Positions 62,281 through 64,000 of a stretch of 64,000 bases of DNA are shown here, piece by piece (the stretch's first letter is position 1; every line of letters starts with the position of its first letter). The notes under the pieces are model-generated. The model was not told where the DNA came from. It was given only the letters and a program-made list of their open reading frames with translations, and ran no database searches. A program made the translations under genes and the position numbers. Origin of the DNA: Enterobacteriaceae bacterium (GTDB lineage Bacteria > Pseudomonadota > Gammaproteobacteria > Enterobacterales > Enterobacteriaceae); the NCBI GenBank assembly GCA_902363335.1, contig CABIZV010000001.1, positions 806,001-870,000 on the forward strand, given 5' to 3'.

Positions 62281-63282
62281 CTAACGATCAAGCAAAATAA
62301 ACCTTTCCTGGAGTACTGCTGTGATAATTTCATTCGTTTCACTGGATGCTTTGCTATCCGGCTCTGTCTCTTGTTCTTCCAGTGCATCAAGAAAAGATTC
62401 AAGCAGGCTAACTTGGCTGTGAAGCTCCCATAATGCACAAAACACCATCCACTGACTGTGTGTATAACGTTCAGACCTGATAGTTCGGCTGTACGCATCC
62501 TGCACATCCGACATGTAATAATTTATCATTGAGTTCGGGTCGGATATGCGAACAGGATTGATAGCTTTGATTTTTTTGAATAAGAAAGCATCTGCTTCAG
62601 TTTGGGTGTTGAAACCTGTCAGAATGCCAACCTTCTTGTAGTGTTTTGTCTCATGTAAGGCTGCGCTTAACAGCAGATTTACTTTGTTTTCATCATCAAG
62701 ATAAGAGCTAATTATTGCTTTTATTTCATGAAGATATTGACGTGGACGGGGATCATAAACAAGCGAGAGAGGCTCGTACGACGCCCTGCCGTAGATGATA
62801 AATAATAACGCTTCAATGTACATACGCCCAATTTGTTGAACCTTGTATGCTAAAGCTTCGCCCCATTTGTTTATTGATTTTTCGATGGGCATCGCCTCGC
62901 GCAAGTCATAAAGAACGTCGCAGGCTTTATCTACCACCTTGTCCCACTGATCTTCCTTTTTCTTTTGATCAACAATGGAGCTTGCATAGTTCCACTGTCC
63001 AAAGAGAAGTTCATAACTTTTAGCAAGTTGACGTTCCTGCTCTAACTCCTGTTGCTGAATAATAAACCCTTGTATACGTCTGGATTGGTCAGCGACCCCG
63101 TCAGAAATGAGTCTATGCAGGCTGTAGATTACCGGCGACAGATCCGGAAACGTTACACCTGAAGGAGAGACTTGGTCTCTGTAGAGGCGTAGCAGCCCAG
63201 TAAGCTGAGCTTCATTTAAAAATGGGCCAGCAAAGGTACCTCTTTTAGTCCGAAAGGCAAGAGTTGGGCTTAGGTCACTCAT
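62281..63282 (-). CDS. hypothetical protein, 333 residues
   Basis: I do not recognise this protein. It has no signal peptide or clear membrane helix. Residues about 65-120 look coiled-coil or helical and charged (IIQQQELEQERQLAKSYELL). The C-terminal end is acidic (ALEEQETEPDSKASSETNE). The mostly helical composition suggests a scaffold or regulatory protein, but no motif supports an activity. AAGGA lies ten bases before the ATG. It is more AT-rich than the backbone and sits between a toxin-antitoxin pair and an IS remnant, so it is probably acquired. A defence role is conceivable but unsupported. Confidence 0.75.
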   Translation of the reverse strand: MSDLSPTLAFRTKRGTFAGPFLNEAQLTGLLRLYRDQVSPSGVTFPDLSPVIYSLHRLISDGVADQSRRIQGFIIQQQELEQERQLAKSYELLFGQWNYASSIVDQKKKEDQWDKVVDKACDVLYDLREAMPIEKSINKWGEALAYKVQQIGRMYIEALLFIIYGRASYEPLSLVYDPRPRQYLHEIKAIISSYLDDENKVNLLLSAALHETKHYKKVGILTGFNTQTEADAFLFKKIKAINPVRISDPNSMINYYMSDVQDAYSRTIRSERYTHSQWMVFCALWELHSQVSLLESFLDALEEQETEPDSKASSETNEIITAVLQERFILLDR

Positions 63283-63479
63283 TTTTAAATTTCCTTAAAA
63301 TATTGGGTTAGTTGAAAAACGGTTAGTTTACTAAGGTTCCGTTAATCATAAGTGCAGCAATTGTAACTTTAAACACATGTTGTATTTTTTTTCCAAGAAT
63401 ATGTATTGTAATTATTCCGCTTAAACGAACCATTCTCCATTAGAGACACTCTGGCATGTGGATTAGATTCCCCTGAAAG

Positions 63480-63976
63480 CGAGCTTCCGCTCCTCGTGGA
63501 CATTAGCACAGGCTCGATGCCCAGTGTCTTTATCGCACGAGTGAACTGGGTCAACTCACCTTCCCGCTGTGGGTTATTTACCCTGAATATACTGTGTCTA
63601 TCAGAGTAGAGAGCGAGCGGTACGCCATGATCATTAAGGTAACCCCGGAGGGTTTCCATGTAAGCCTGGGTTGTTTCCGCAGGAGCGAAACGCAGCGCCA
63701 TCAAAGCACTGGTGGCATCATCAATGAAAACGATCAGTGTGCATCTGGGGCGTTGATATATACGGCAATTTACGACGGCGTTCACGCCATAACCCCTCTT
63801 CTATCATCCACTTTCTGAGAGTTTCAACGGATAAAGATAAACCGTGTATCTCGCGCAATTTTTCCCACGCAAATGTAGGTCCAAAATTAGCGTAGCGGCC
63901 TTTGAGGAGTGAGATTACTGTTGCTCTAAATTCGGTCGAGTTCCTTATGACTCATCGTAACAGTCTCTTTGATCAT
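63480..63976 (-). pseudogene. decayed ISNCY-type transposase
   Basis: The minus strand from ATG 63976 reads MIKETVTMSHKELDRI, then a stop. Shifted by one frame it continues as SLLKGRYANFGPTFAWEKLR and VETLRKWMIEEGLWRERRRK. Another frame then gives the DDE integrase-type segment TLIVFIDDATSALMALRF and LYSDRHSIFRVNNPQREGEL, ending near GIEPV before the frame turns to unrelated sequence. These blocks match ISNCY transposases as I remember them, with parts missing between. At least two frame changes and internal deletions make it non-functional. The remainder may extend beyond the window. Confidence 0.8.
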
Positions 63977-64000
63977 GAAAAATCCCCCAGAGAATTGTCT

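Overview
This is a chromosomal segment of an enterobacterium close to Escherichia, Salmonella and Citrobacter. A Citrobacter-like genome is my best guess, but it is an inference, since no species marker was tested. The backbone follows the E. coli order nifJ(ydbK)-micC-ompN, ttcA-dbpA-fnrS-zntB, mppA-mpaA-ycjG-tpx-tyrR-ycjF-ycjX-psp, sapABCDF-fabI, yciW-rnb-pdeR-yciZ-yciT-osmB-yciH-pyrF-lapB-lapA-pgpB-ribA. Most of these proteins match their E. coli counterparts in length and motifs. REP-type palindromes of the E. coli/Salmonella kind occur in several gaps.

Layout. (1) 1-6.6 kb: the 3' part of pyruvate:flavodoxin oxidoreductase, the sRNA gene micC, the porin OmpN, an unusual operon of a Tat-exported transglutaminase-like protein with MerT-like and MerP-like proteins, and a glutathione peroxidase. 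(2) 6.6-8.5 kb: an AT-rich two-gene insert (small Cys/His amidase and an exported DUF3828-type protein) between two 97%-identical 100-bp repeats. It looks like an orphan effector-immunity pair. (3) 8.5-12.2 kb: ttcA, dbpA, fnrS with an FNR box, and zntB. (4) 12.3-18 kb: accessory signalling and transport genes: a short MCP, an MHYT-GGDEF-EAL protein, and a DUF606 transporter pair with a divergent LysR regulator. (5) 18-29.3 kb: murein peptide recycling genes (mppA, mpaA, ycjG), tpx, tyrR, and the phage-shock regulon. ycjXF directly follow pspABCD and pspE is missing. (6) 29.3-34.3 kb: where E. coli carries the puu genes, this window has an MFS exporter, an M20 amidohydrolase and a divergent AraC regulator fused to a degenerate GH39-like domain.

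(7) 34.4-40.6 kb: the sapABCDF transporter operon and fabI. They are followed by a tandem array of five ~128-bp REP units. (8) 41.4-52.6 kb: ordinary housekeeping genes from yciW to ribA. (9) 52.6-61.4 kb: a pectin-oligomer island beside ribA: a KdgM porin, oligogalacturonate lyase, a solute-binding protein, a GH105 unsaturated glycuronyl hydrolase, two permeases, an ATPase and an AraC regulator. The genes would bring unsaturated oligogalacturonides or rhamnogalacturonides across both membranes and cleave them inside. One permease gene carries an in-frame amber codon at codon 11, so the system may be disabled. (10) 61.5-64 kb: a RelBE-type toxin-antitoxin pair, a 333-residue protein I do not recognise, and a decayed ISNCY-type transposase that runs to the window edge.
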